Positions 55,845 through 64,000 of a DNA stretch of 64,000 nucleotides are shown one piece after another. The notes under the pieces were generated by a model. It ran no database searches. It had not been told where the DNA came from and was given only the letters and a program-made list of their open reading frames with translations. Position numbers and translations under genes: made by a program. Each line of letters opens with the position of its first letter. Positions within the stretch are counted from its first letter, which is position 1. This DNA is from Proteus terrae subsp. cibarius (GTDB taxonomy: Bacteria; Pseudomonadota; Gammaproteobacteria; Enterobacterales; Enterobacteriaceae), in assembly GCF_011045835.1 (NCBI RefSeq), contig NZ_CP047349.1, forward strand, positions 1,674,001 through 1,738,000. Reading direction: 5' to 3'.

Positions 55845-56660
55845 TCACCAGCCCTGAATTGCGCCGCCGTTAAAAATGGTTTCGGCCGCGGTGGCAACTT
55901 CGGGTGATTGGTAAGCCTTAATAAAATCCCGCACGTTATCAGCGTCTTTGTTCTCTTCTCTTGTCACAATAATATTGGTGTAAGGAGAGTTTTTATCTTC
56001 AATAAAAATACTGTCTTTGGTAGGAGATAAATTAATTTGCTGTATGTAAGTTGTACTGATAATTGCGACAGTCACCTTTGGATCGTTTAAAACTCGTGGT
56101 AATTGTGCGCCTTCTAGCTCCATAATTTTAAGTTTAAGTGGATTATCAATAATGTCGATAGCCGTAGGCAATAAACCACTGTTTGGTTTTAATGTAATCA
56201 GCTTTTCTTTATCTAATAGCAGTAATGCTCGACCTAAATTGGTAGGATCGTTAGGAACGGCAATGGTATCGCCTGATTTTAACTCCGAAGGATGCTTAAT
56301 TTTTGTTGAATAGCCAGCCATAGGAAAAACAAAGGTATTACCAACTGCGACTAAATTGTAACCACGAGATTGATTATCTTGGGCAAGAAAAGGGCGATGT
56401 TGAAAAACATTGGCATCAAGCTCTTTATTTGCTGTGGGATCGTTAGGTAATAAAGAGCCACTGAAGCTCACCAATTCAACCTCTAAGCCATATTTTTCTT
56501 TTGCGACTTTTTTGGCAATTTCAGCCACATCTTGTTCAGCACCATTAATTACACCAACCTTGATTGAATAGCTGGTTTTATCGCTATTATCACAACCAGT
56601 TAATAACGTTCCTGCTAATAATAGTGCGCCGAGGATCCTACCAGAAAAATGTAATGGCAT
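55845..56660 (-). CDS. MetQ/NlpA-family methionine-type binding lipoprotein
   Basis: 271-aa substrate-binding lipoprotein: lipobox LLTGC (cysteine about 23) with aspartate at +2, typical of inner-membrane retention. VGVINGAEQDVAEIAKKVAKE, ANVFQHRPFL and VPNDPTNLGRALLLLDKEKL are the MetQ/NlpA signatures. No metN or metI partner is nearby, so it resembles E. coli nlpA (an orphan) more than a full transporter. Its place between acnA and ribA is not the E. coli order. Specificity for D/L-methionine is likely but not shown. Confidence 0.82.
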   Translation of the reverse strand: MPLHFSGRILGALLLAGTLLTGCDNSDKTSYSIKVGVINGAEQDVAEIAKKVAKEKYGLEVELVSFSGSLLPNDPTANKELDANVFQHRPFLAQDNQSRGYNLVAVGNTFVFPMAGYSTKIKHPSELKSGDTIAVPNDPTNLGRALLLLDKEKLITLKPNSGLLPTAIDIIDNPLKLKIMELEGAQLPRVLNDPKVTVAIISTTYIQQINLSPTKDSIFIEDKNSPYTNIIVTREENKDADNVRDFIKAYQSPEVATAAETIFNGGAIQGW

Positions 56661-56849
56661 AATGCATTCCTATGAAAATTTATTTATTAATAAATAACTT
56701 AGAATAAGATTGATAGTCAATGAAATCGCATATGACAAATTTTCACATGATATAATTTAATGATGAAAGAGCAGTAAAAAAGAACAAAATATAAGCAGAG
56801 AAAAATAGATAAAGAATGAATTTACAAGGCAATAGAGTAAAGTGATAAA

Positions 56850-56880
56850 TAAAAAATCCGAGCGACTCAGACTCGGATTT
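56850..56880 (-). terminator. Terminator of ribA
   Basis: On the minus strand, stem AAATCCGAG / CTCGGATTT with 9-base loop and six T, about 30 bp after ribA. Confidence 0.85.
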
Positions 56881-56910
56881 GAAAATAATTAATGCTGTGT
56901 TGTTACTTTA

Positions 56911-57510
56911 TTATTGCGCTTTCTTAAATAGAAGATGACCCATTTTATCGGCTTTAGTATCAAGATAATGCGCATTGCTTGGATTACGTCCAACGATCAA
57001 TGGCACCCGCTCGATAACATTAATGCCTGCGGCTTTCATGATTTCAATTTTCTTCGGATTATTGGTTAATAACCGAACTTCATGAACACCTAATAGGTTA
57101 TACATGTCAGCACAAAGGGTAAAATCACGTTCGTCAGCTTTAAAACCTAACTCGAGGTTCGCTTCAACGGTATCTAATCCTTTATCTTGTAGTGCATAAG
57201 CGCGTATTTTATTTAGTAATCCAATATTTCGGCCTTCTTGGCGATGATAAAGTAATACGCCACGACCCGCTTTGCTGATTTGTGAAAGCGCAGCTTCAAG
57301 TTGGAAACCACAATCACAACGCAGGCTAAATAAAGCATCGCCCGTTAAGCACTCTGAATGAATACGAGATAATACGGGCTCTGAGCCTGAAATATCACCG
57401 TAAACAAGTGCGACATGATCTTTTCCTGTTGCGATTTCTTCAAAACCAACCATTAAAAACTCACCAAAAGGGGTAGGTAGTTTTGCTTCTGCGATACGTC
57501 TTAATTTCAT
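56911..57510 (-). CDS. ribA: RibA, GTP cyclohydrolase II
   Basis: First step of riboflavin synthesis; 199 aa (E. coli 196). Zinc cysteines C54, C65 and C67 lie in the segment [17 protein letters not shown], and [18 protein letters not shown] is the family signature with the catalytic residues. Minus strand, divergent from pgpB. ATG; GGTG lies upstream. Confidence 0.96.
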   Translation of the reverse strand: MKLRRIAEAKLPTPFGEFLMVGFEEIATGKDHVALVYGDISGSEPVLSRIHSECLTGDALFSLRCDCGFQLEAALSQISKAGRGVLLYHRQEGRNIGLLNKIRAYALQDKGLDTVEANLELGFKADERDFTLCADMYNLLGVHEVRLLTNNPKKIEIMKAAGINVIERVPLIVGRNPSNAHYLDTKADKMGHLLFKKAQ

Positions 57511-57776
57511 TATTTTTGACTCATAATTTCAGGTGAAACTCTCGTTCAAGATTATACACTTTATAACGAGAACAAAGAGAAATAAAACACTGAAATGCTT
57601 CCATGTCTAATAGGCAAGGAAATGGGGTAACACACACTTATAAATTCACACCATTACAAATTATCAGATTTTGCGCCTTCTTGCATAATGATTTATTGCT
57701 AAACTTGCATCGTTTATACTGATAATCTTTAGCTGTGAACGGAAGATAATATTTGTATTTAAGAAGGGGCAATATA

Positions 57777-58496
57777 TTGAATAAGCAAATAACAAAGTTG
57801 GTTCTATTAGGCAGTATGTTGCTCTTAATCATACCGAGTGTTGTGTTGATATTGGGGTGGAAATGGCAACCTACCGACCATCCTTTAGGCGGTATAAGTA
57901 CATTATGGATAGCAGATAGTGCAGCAAAACCTTGGGGGGCTGTGACTATTGTTGTTTTTTTAGCGTTGCTCTTTATGGTTTTAAAATTAAAACGTAACCA
58001 TTTTATTCAATTAGCCGTGATAATTATTGCTACATTGGCTATTGGACAATTAATTAAGGTTGCGGTTAAAAACACAGTAAAAGAGCCTCGTCCTTACGTT
58101 GTTTGGGTTAGTGAAAGTTTGCACATTAGCTCTGAGGCTTTTTATCAAGTTTCAAGACCAGAGCGAGAACAATTGCTTCAAAATGGATTAGCTAACTCAC
58201 CAGTAATCCCTGAATGGCAACTTAAACATTGGAAAGCTGAAACGGGTTATGCTTTTCCGTCGGGTCATAGCTTATTTTCTGCCACACTCGCATTATTTGT
58301 TTTTGCACTTTTTATGTTGCGTCGTCATTATTTTTTAGCGTCACTCGGGTTATTATGGGGAATTGATGTCACGGTAGGGCGTATTGTATTAGGAATGCAC
58401 TGGGCATCTGATGTGATTGTCGGTATTCTTATCAGCACAGTGCTGGTTTGGTGTGCATTTAAGGTGATTGAGCGACGTTTATTGCTCAAATCCTAA
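57777..58496 (+). CDS. pgpB: PgpB, phosphatidylglycerophosphatase B
   Basis: Inner-membrane PAP2-type phosphatase acting on phosphatidylglycerophosphate and undecaprenyl pyrophosphate; 239 aa (E. coli 254). TTG start chosen for AGAAGGGG seven bases upstream; TTG 24 bases earlier is less likely. PAP2 motifs: K-x6-RP (KEPRPYVVWV), PSGHS (FPSGHSLFSAT) and the final R-x5-H-x3-D (RIVLGMHWASDV). About six membrane segments. Between ribA and lapA as in E. coli. Confidence 0.92.
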   Translation: MNKQITKLVLLGSMLLLIIPSVVLILGWKWQPTDHPLGGISTLWIADSAAKPWGAVTIVVFLALLFMVLKLKRNHFIQLAVIIIATLAIGQLIKVAVKNTVKEPRPYVVWVSESLHISSEAFYQVSRPEREQLLQNGLANSPVIPEWQLKHWKAETGYAFPSGHSLFSATLALFVFALFMLRRHYFLASLGLLWGIDVTVGRIVLGMHWASDVIVGILISTVLVWCAFKVIERRLLLKS

Positions 58497-58655
58497 CGAT
58501 AGCCCTTATTTTTGAGATACAGAATGTCTTTTTCGATATTTATGTGAAAAAATATACGAAAATCAGATGATTCTAAGAAATCACTTTCTTTGTGCGCAGT
58601 GAAAATGCTACCTTTATCTGTCTACTAAAGAAAAGAGAATAAAAAAGGAAATAAT

Positions 58656-58973
58656 GTGAAAAAAGTCCTACTTTTTATTTTGGTTATTCTTGTTCTTGCC
58701 ATCGTGGTGATCGCCATGACTTTAGGCACAAATAACGATCAGGTAGTCACATTTAATTACCTTATTGCTCAAGATGAATATCGTATTTCTACCTTGTTAG
58801 CGACCCTGTTTGGTGTAGGCTTTGTACTTGGCTGGATTGTAAGTGGTGTTTTTTATCTACGTGCACGCTTATCATTAGGCCGAGCAAAACGTAAAATTAA
58901 ACGTCTTGAAAGCGCTCAAACAAAACAAGAAAACCAAGAAAGTCGCCCAACGGTTGCTTCTGCTACGAAATAA
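58656..58973 (+). CDS. lapA: LapA (YciS), LPS-assembly membrane partner
   Basis: Small inner-membrane protein, 105 aa (E. coli 102), that works with LapB in LPS assembly and LpxC control. GTG start after AAGGAA (an upstream ATG would be followed at once by TGA). Two membrane helices (about 1-22 and 44-67) and a basic, helical C-terminal tail. 12 bp before lapB. Confidence 0.93.
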   Translation: MKKVLLFILVILVLAIVVIAMTLGTNNDQVVTFNYLIAQDEYRISTLLATLFGVGFVLGWIVSGVFYLRARLSLGRAKRKIKRLESAQTKQENQESRPTVASATK

Positions 58974-58985
58974 GGACGATAGCTG

Positions 58986-60155
58986 ATGCTAGAATTGCTG
59001 TTTCTGTTATTACCTGTCGCTGCGGCTTACGGCTGGTATATGGGGCGTCGTGGCGCTCAACAGGACAAACAGCAGAACGCCGATCGCCTGTCACGTGAGT
59101 ATGTGGCGGGTGTTAACTTCTTACTTTCTGATCAACAAGATAAAGCGGTTGATCTTTTCCTCGAAATGCTTAAAGAAGATAGCTCCGCTTTTGAGGCTCA
59201 TCTTACTTTAGGTAACCTTTTCCGCTCTCGTGGCGAAGTTGAACGAGCTATTCGTATCCACCAATCGTTAATGGAGAGTGCTGCACTTTCTTTTGATCAA
59301 CGCCTACTTGCTGTTCAACAGCTAGGTCGCGACTATGTGGCGGCGGGTGTTTACGATCGTGCTGAAAATATGTTTCAGCAACTTATTGATGAACAAGAAT
59401 TTCGCCAAAGTGCGCTACAGTCTTTGCTTGCTATTTACCAGTTAACCAGTGATTGGGGGAAAGCCATAGAAACGGCTGAAAAATTGGTGAAGTTAGGTCA
59501 GCATGAATTAAAAGAACAAATTTCACATTTTTATTGTGAATTGGCACTTCAAGAAATGAGCAGTGATAATCTTGATAATGCGCTTAATTTGTTGCAAAAA
59601 GCAGGGCAAATGGATCCACTTTGTGCTCGTGTTTCAATTATGTATGGTCGTATCTATATTGCTCGTGATGATAAGCAAAAAGCCATTGATGTTTTAATGA
59701 AAGTCATTGAGCAAGATAAAGAGATGGTCAGTGAAACCTTACCTATGCTTTTTGAATGTTTCCAATCTCAAGGCGATACTTCTCGCTGGGAAACTTATTT
59801 ACGTCAATGTGTGGATAGTAATTGTGGTGCGATTGCTGAACTTTACCTTGCTGACATTATTGAAGCTAAAGAAGGTATTGAAGCGGCTCAGTTATACATT
59901 AATCGCCAATTAGAACGTCATCCAACCATGCGCCTGTTCTATCGCTTAATGCGTTACCATTTAGCAGAGGCGGAAGAAGGACGCGCCAAAGAGAGCCTTA
60001 TCTTATTACGCTATATGGTTGGTGAACAAATTCGCACAAAACCAGATTATCGTTGCCATAAATGTGGCTTTACCTCTCATGCATTATATTGGCATTGTCC
60101 ATCCTGTCGTTCATGGGATACCGTTAAACCTATTCGCGGTTTAGATGGTCAGTGA
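58986..60155 (+). CDS. lapB: LapB (YciM), TPR and rubredoxin-type LPS-assembly regulator
   Basis: Inner-membrane anchored cytoplasmic protein of 389 aa, exactly the E. coli length; directs FtsH to degrade LpxC and so limits lipid A. One N-terminal helix, then about nine TPR repeats (e.g. YVAAGVYDRAENMFQQLID), then a C-terminal zinc site C357, C360, C371, C374 (CHKCGF then CPSCRS). Coupled to lapA by 12 bp. Essential in E. coli. Confidence 0.97.
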   Translation: MLELLFLLLPVAAAYGWYMGRRGAQQDKQQNADRLSREYVAGVNFLLSDQQDKAVDLFLEMLKEDSSAFEAHLTLGNLFRSRGEVERAIRIHQSLMESAALSFDQRLLAVQQLGRDYVAAGVYDRAENMFQQLIDEQEFRQSALQSLLAIYQLTSDWGKAIETAEKLVKLGQHELKEQISHFYCELALQEMSSDNLDNALNLLQKAGQMDPLCARVSIMYGRIYIARDDKQKAIDVLMKVIEQDKEMVSETLPMLFECFQSQGDTSRWETYLRQCVDSNCGAIAELYLADIIEAKEGIEAAQLYINRQLERHPTMRLFYRLMRYHLAEAEEGRAKESLILLRYMVGEQIRTKPDYRCHKCGFTSHALYWHCPSCRSWDTVKPIRGLDGQ

Positions 60156-60200
60156 CGATGTCACTTTTTTAATAGTCTCTTTATAAATAAAGGCCCTAAA

Positions 60201-60935
60201 ATGTCATTTCATTGTGATAAAAAATCGCCCGAGCTTACCTGCGCGCCCGTTATTGTAGCACTAGACTATGAAGACCAAAAAAGTGCATTAGATTTTGCAC
60301 AACGTATCGATCCCGCATCTTGTCGTTTAAAAATTGGTAAAGAGATGTTTACCCGTTTTGGGCCTCAATTTGTGACTCAGTTACAAAAAGAAGGGTTTGA
60401 TATTTTCTTAGATTTGAAATTCCATGATATTCCCAATACCGTTGCAAGAGCTGTCGCCGCCGCCGCTGATTTAGGTGTATGGATGGTCAATGTACATGCG
60501 AGTGGTGGAAGTCGTATGATGCGTGCAGCCAAAGAAAGCCTTACAGCCTTTGGTAAAGATGCGCCACTTTTAACGGCAGTGACAGTACTTACCAGTATGG
60601 ACCAATCTGATTTAATTGAATTGGGAATAACATTGACGCCTGCAGAACAAGCTGAACGTTTAGCATTATTGACAAAATCTTGTGGTCTTGATGGTGTTGT
60701 CTGCTCTGCGCATGAAGCAATGCGTTTTAAACAAGTTTGTGGTGATGATTTCTTATTAGTCACTCCGGGTATTCGCCCGGCAGGAAGTGATGTTGGCGAT
60801 CAGCGTCGCGTAATGACACCAGAGCAAGCTATTGCAGCCGGTGTTGATTATATGGTGATTGGTCGTCCTATCACGCGTAGCGATAACCCTCTTGAAACAC
60901 TGCATCAAATTAATCGTTCTATACAAGGTATGTAA
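60201..60935 (+). CDS. pyrF: PyrF, orotidine 5'-phosphate decarboxylase
   Basis: Last step of UMP synthesis; 244 aa (E. coli 245). The catalytic [10 protein letters not shown] (Asp-Lys-Asp) lies near residue 71, and the phosphate loop VTPGIRPAG and IGRPI are visible. 45 bp after lapB and 6 bp before yciH; the three are probably one transcript. Confidence 0.97.
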   Translation: MSFHCDKKSPELTCAPVIVALDYEDQKSALDFAQRIDPASCRLKIGKEMFTRFGPQFVTQLQKEGFDIFLDLKFHDIPNTVARAVAAAADLGVWMVNVHASGGSRMMRAAKESLTAFGKDAPLLTAVTVLTSMDQSDLIELGITLTPAEQAERLALLTKSCGLDGVVCSAHEAMRFKQVCGDDFLLVTPGIRPAGSDVGDQRRVMTPEQAIAAGVDYMVIGRPITRSDNPLETLHQINRSIQGM

Positions 60936-60941
60936 TTTAAC

Positions 60942-61265
60942 ATGGATAATAACTCTCGTTTGGTTTATTCCACAGATGCGGGTCGCATTAAAGAAGAAGA
61001 GCAAAAGCCGGCTCGCCCTACTGGTGATGGTATTGTGCGTATTCAGCGTCAAACTAGTGGACGTAAAGGTAAAGGTGTTTGCGTTGTTTCAGGTATCGAT
61101 CTGGATGATGCAGAGTTAGCTAAACTGGCGGCTGAACTGAAGAAAAAATGTGGTTGTGGTGGCAGTGTAAAAGACGGCTTAATTGAGATCCAAGGCGATA
61201 AACGTGATTTAATTAAATCGCTATTAGAAGCCAAAGGAATGAAAGTTAAACTCGCTGGTGGCTGA
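60942..61265 (+). CDS. yciH: YciH, SUI1/eIF1-like protein
   Basis: 107-aa protein (E. coli 108) with an SUI1/eIF1 fold; promotes start-codon fidelity in vitro and represses translation in stress. SUI1 signature GRKGKGVCVVSGIDLDD and KKCGCGGSVKDG near the C-terminal half. Follows pyrF by 6 bp. E. coli has osmB after it; here kptA and rnb follow. Confidence 0.95.
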   Translation: MDNNSRLVYSTDAGRIKEEEQKPARPTGDGIVRIQRQTSGRKGKGVCVVSGIDLDDAELAKLAAELKKKCGCGGSVKDGLIEIQGDKRDLIKSLLEAKGMKVKLAGG

Positions 61266-61280
61266 TTTATTTAACAGATT

Positions 61281-61308
61281 ATAGGTGACAATGTCACCTA
61301 TTTTTTTG
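61281..61308 (+). terminator. Terminator of the pyrF-yciH transcript
   Basis: Stem ATAGGTGACA / TGTCACCTAT with one unpaired base as loop, and seven T. Confidence 0.88.
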
Positions 61309-61317
61309 TATTTCATT

Positions 61318-61866
61318 TTATTCTTTCTCATCTATTTTTAGATATTTCACCGGCACTGAAAGTGTTAGCCAGACTCCATTCTCAGCCTGGTAAAACTCAA
61401 AACCTTCACTAAACATTTTTTCACTATCCACCGTTAAAACAATAGCTTTTCCATGACGCTCACCAACATTCACGGCTGTTTTATAATCTTGTGAAAGATG
61501 AACATATTGACGACCATTAGGAATTAAACCTTGCTTAAAAATACTGTCGAGAAAGCGAGTTGCTGTACCGTGAAAAAGTATTTTAGGGGGAGTGATGGCT
61601 TGGTAATCAATTGTGGTTTTAAGCGAGTGGCCTTGAACTGCACGAATAAAAAGCCCATCTTCTGAGATAGCAAAACGCTTTTTATCATTGGTTTCTACAA
61701 CATATTTAATTAATTCAAGGGTTAGCGCAGTTCCATTTTTCTGTGCTAATGGGATCAATTTTGATATTTCTCCCCATCCTTGGTCATCTAATGTTAAACC
61801 GATACTTTCAGGAGCATGGCGTAAGATATAACTTAAAAAGCGACTAATTTGTACTTTGTCTTTCAT
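61318..61866 (-). CDS. kptA: KptA-like RNA 2'-phosphotransferase (Tpt1 family)
   Basis: Transfers an RNA 2'-phosphate to NAD, 182 aa (E. coli KptA 184). Start at 61866 because the upstream 33 residues are unlike the family and the start MKDKVQISRFLSYILRHAPE aligns with KptA (FLSFVLRHKPEAIG). R-H-R-R catalytic pattern is visible in YILRHAPESIGL, AVQGHS, LFHGTATRFLDSI and the ERHGK segment. In E. coli kptA is elsewhere; here it occupies the osmB position between yciH and rnb. The biological substrate in bacteria is unclear. Confidence 0.9.
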   Translation of the reverse strand: MKDKVQISRFLSYILRHAPESIGLTLDDQGWGEISKLIPLAQKNGTALTLELIKYVVETNDKKRFAISEDGLFIRAVQGHSLKTTIDYQAITPPKILFHGTATRFLDSIFKQGLIPNGRQYVHLSQDYKTAVNVGERHGKAIVLTVDSEKMFSEGFEFYQAENGVWLTLSVPVKYLKIDEKE

Positions 61867-61985
61867 TGATTTAATCCATTTATTAATTATTAAATTTATG
61901 ATGCAAGAGAAAATTCCCATGCAACATAAAAACATTTCCTTTCTTTTGAATGCTCTTTTTATCACTAATTTAAAAACTAGAGATA

Positions 61986-62020
61986 TAAAAAAGCTGATAG
62001 CTCAAAACGAACTATCAGCC
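61986..62020 (-). terminator. Terminator of rnb
   Basis: On the minus strand, stem GGCTGATAGT / GCTATCAGCT with 9-base loop and six T, 25 bp after the rnb stop. Confidence 0.82.
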
Positions 62021-62045
62021 TTATTGTATACCGATTTAAGTCCTA

Positions 62046-63992
62046 TTAGATAGGACGAGCGACGATATTACGAGTTTCTAGTTTTACATCTTCAATACGA
62101 ACAGGAATGACATCGTTGAGTTTATATGCGGTTTCGCCTTTCACAATAACGGTGCCTGTCTCTTGGCTACATTGGATTTCATCACGTACGGCATGTAAGA
62201 ATGGTGCAGGAATAAAAGCGACAGCACCATTTTCAACTAGGCGAACACGAACACCACCACGAGTAATATCGATAATTTCTGCATTAAATAGTGTTTCAGT
62301 GCCAGCAAAAGGTTTTAAGAAACGAGCATATAACCAATCGCCCACATCACGTTCAGCCATACGGTTAGCACGGCGACGCTCTGCAATACGAATGCCATCT
62401 TCTTCTTGCGGTTTTTCAGCGCTTTCTTTGCTGATAATCGCTTTGAGTAAACGGTGATTTAAAATATCACTGTATTTACGAATTGGTGAAGTCCATGTCG
62501 CATAAGCTTCTAACCCCAATCCAAAGTGAGGGCCTGGCTCAGCTTTGATTTCAGCAAAGTTCTGGAAGCGACGAATACGGCTATCAACGAATTGATTTGG
62601 CTGATTATCAAGTTCACGACGCAATTGGCAGAAACCTTCAAGTGTTAACAAACTTTCAGATGTCGTTTCAATACCGTTATCTTTTAAGGTCTGTACGACT
62701 TGATCGATATAGACGGGATCAAAGCCTGTATGAACATTGTAAACGCCAAAACCTAAGTTTTTCGCTAGTACTTTTGCTGCACAGATATTGGCGGTGATCA
62801 TTGCTTCTTCAACAATGCGGTTTGCGATACGGCGTTTTTCTGCCACGATATCTAAAACATTGCCGCCTTCATCAAGAATAAAACGGTAATCAGGGCGTTC
62901 TTTAAAGACCAGAGCATGCTTTTCACGCCATTCATGACGTTTTTCACACATCTCTTTCAATAACATTACTTGCTCATGAACCATTTCATTTTCAGGTTGC
63001 CATTGTGAATTTTCACCTTCTAACCAATCTGAAATATTGTCATAAACCAGCTTAGCTTTTGATTCTACCCATGCAGAGTAAAAGTGAATATCTTCAAGCA
63101 GAGCACCATCTTCATTGATGCTGACTTGGCAAACTAATGCAGGGCGTTTTTCATTAGGGCGTAATGAGCAAATGTTATCTGACAGCTCACGAGGCAACAT
63201 TGGGATATTAAAGCCTGGTAGATAATTAGTCAGGGCACGTTGTGCCGCAACTTTATCTAATTCACTATTTGGCAGAATATAAGCTGTTGGATCGGCGATT
63301 GCGATAAATAGCGTTAATTGACCATTCTCTTCTTTACGAATAAAGAGCGCGTCATCCATATCTTCTGTTGATGCACTATCAATAGTGACAAAGGAGAGAG
63401 AAGTTAGGTCTTCACGAGGCAAAGTGTCATGTAATGTCAGCGCTTCGTTACCCATTTCAGGCGCATCACGTTCAAGTTGATGACGCATTAAGGTCACCCA
63501 CCAAGGAGCAAAGTGATCATCTTTATCCGTGATATAGTCGGTTATTTCTGCCTGAAAACCTTTATCACCTTTATTAAGAGGGTGACGACGCATTACAGCA
63601 ACGGCCCAATCTTGATCAACAAAGCTATGTGTTAATCCTTGAGCAGGACGGCAGGGAATAGCGTCTTTTAAAAGAGGGTGGTCTGGAATTATCCACAGAC
63701 GGTTATCACCTTCTTTTTTCTGAATACGGCCGACAAAACGTGTTAAGAACGGCTCGACTAATTCTTCAGGTTCAACTGACTCTTTATCGCCGTTTGTATG
63801 AACTGCAGCAATAACTCGGTCGCCGTGCATCACTTTTTTCATTTGTGGAGGGGGGATAAAATAGCTTTTCTGACCATCAACTTCAAGGAAGCCAAAGCCT
63901 TTATCTGTTCCCTTTACAAGGCCTTCCACGCGCGGTGTCTGGGCATGGAGTTGCTGTTTTAGCTGTGCAAGCAGCGGATTGTCTTGAAACAT
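62046..63992 (-). CDS. rnb: Rnb, exoribonuclease II
   Basis: 3'-5' processive exoribonuclease degrading single-stranded RNA; 648 aa (E. coli 644). Order: two cold-shock-like OB domains (about 1-160), RNB catalytic domain with [20 protein letters not shown] (catalytic aspartates near 200-210) and [16 protein letters not shown], then a C-terminal S1 domain. Start ATG at 63992, eight bases from the window edge; the promoter is outside. Terminator at 61986. Confidence 0.97.
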   Translation of the reverse strand: MFQDNPLLAQLKQQLHAQTPRVEGLVKGTDKGFGFLEVDGQKSYFIPPPQMKKVMHGDRVIAAVHTNGDKESVEPEELVEPFLTRFVGRIQKKEGDNRLWIIPDHPLLKDAIPCRPAQGLTHSFVDQDWAVAVMRRHPLNKGDKGFQAEITDYITDKDDHFAPWWVTLMRHQLERDAPEMGNEALTLHDTLPREDLTSLSFVTIDSASTEDMDDALFIRKEENGQLTLFIAIADPTAYILPNSELDKVAAQRALTNYLPGFNIPMLPRELSDNICSLRPNEKRPALVCQVSINEDGALLEDIHFYSAWVESKAKLVYDNISDWLEGENSQWQPENEMVHEQVMLLKEMCEKRHEWREKHALVFKERPDYRFILDEGGNVLDIVAEKRRIANRIVEEAMITANICAAKVLAKNLGFGVYNVHTGFDPVYIDQVVQTLKDNGIETTSESLLTLEGFCQLRRELDNQPNQFVDSRIRRFQNFAEIKAEPGPHFGLGLEAYATWTSPIRKYSDILNHRLLKAIISKESAEKPQEEDGIRIAERRRANRMAERDVGDWLYARFLKPFAGTETLFNAEIIDITRGGVRVRLVENGAVAFIPAPFLHAVRDEIQCSQETGTVIVKGETAYKLNDVIPVRIEDVKLETRNIVARPI

Positions 63993-64000
63993 ATTTTTCC

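Noticed and set aside
61856..62053. Plus-strand frame between kptA and rnb
   Set aside because: Overlaps the kptA start region and the rnb terminator, and has no ribosome site or recognisable product.

Overview
The window is an ordinary chromosomal segment of a low-GC member of the Enterobacterales, most probably Proteus (Morganellaceae). The housekeeping genes match Escherichia coli proteins nearly end to end, and many follow the E. coli order (sap, psp, tyrR-tpx-mppA, zntB-fnrS-ttcA, yciU-clsA-yciY, tonB-yciA-yciB, yciC-ompW, trp, yciV-yciO-rluB, btuR-yciK, sohB, yciN-topA, cysB, acnA, ribA-pgpB, lapAB-pyrF-yciH, rnb). The DNA is AT-rich, with long AT-rich spacers. The genus is an inference; the family-level placement is firm.

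Layout. 1-2.2 kb: start of the sap peptide-transport operon (minus strand). 2.3-2.5 kb: an iron-stress small RNA, RyhB, with a strong Fur box. 2.5-7.8 kb: the phage-shock envelope-stress module, with pspF divergent from pspABCD-ycjX-ycjF behind a sigma-54 promoter. 8.3-12.9 kb: an orphan small gene, tyrR, tpx and mppA. 13-15 kb: an Ail-type outer-membrane barrel and a DUF4377 lipoprotein. 15-18.3 kb: zntB, the anaerobic sRNA FnrS with its FNR box, ttcA and leuE. 18.3-22.7 kb: a lineage-specific stretch with a decayed nucleotidyltransferase gene, a second Ail-type barrel, and small enzymes and lipoproteins. 22.8-31.6 kb: cardiolipin synthase, TonB, YciA, YciB, a SulP transporter, YciC and OmpW. 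32-39.7 kb: a BON lipoprotein and the complete trp operon with leader peptide, attenuator and operator; trpG and trpD are separate genes here, unlike the fused E. coli gene. 39.7-46.4 kb: yciV, yciO, rluB, an unknown lipoprotein, btuR-yciK and sohB. 46.9-55.7 kb: yciN, topA, sodC, cysB, an unknown gene and acnA. 55.8-64 kb: a MetQ-like lipoprotein, ribA, pgpB, lapA-lapB, pyrF-yciH, kptA and rnb.

How the parts relate: several envelope functions lie here (Sap, Psp, cardiolipin synthase, TonB, OmpW, Ail barrels, PgpB, LapAB). Two sRNAs connect to iron (RyhB, near a tonB gene with a weak Fur-like site) and oxygen (FnrS and a perfect FNR box upstream of ompW). Tryptophan synthesis keeps the classical double control of TrpR operator and attenuation.

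I did not find a convincing new multi-gene system, prophage, insertion sequence, CRISPR array or tRNA. The most useful non-routine observations are RyhB in the sap-psp gap, the 20-codon trp leader, the split trpG/trpD, the nucleotidyltransferase remnant, a palindromic MITE-like repeat with a duplicated end between yciA and yciB, and several unexplained perfect dyads in promoters.
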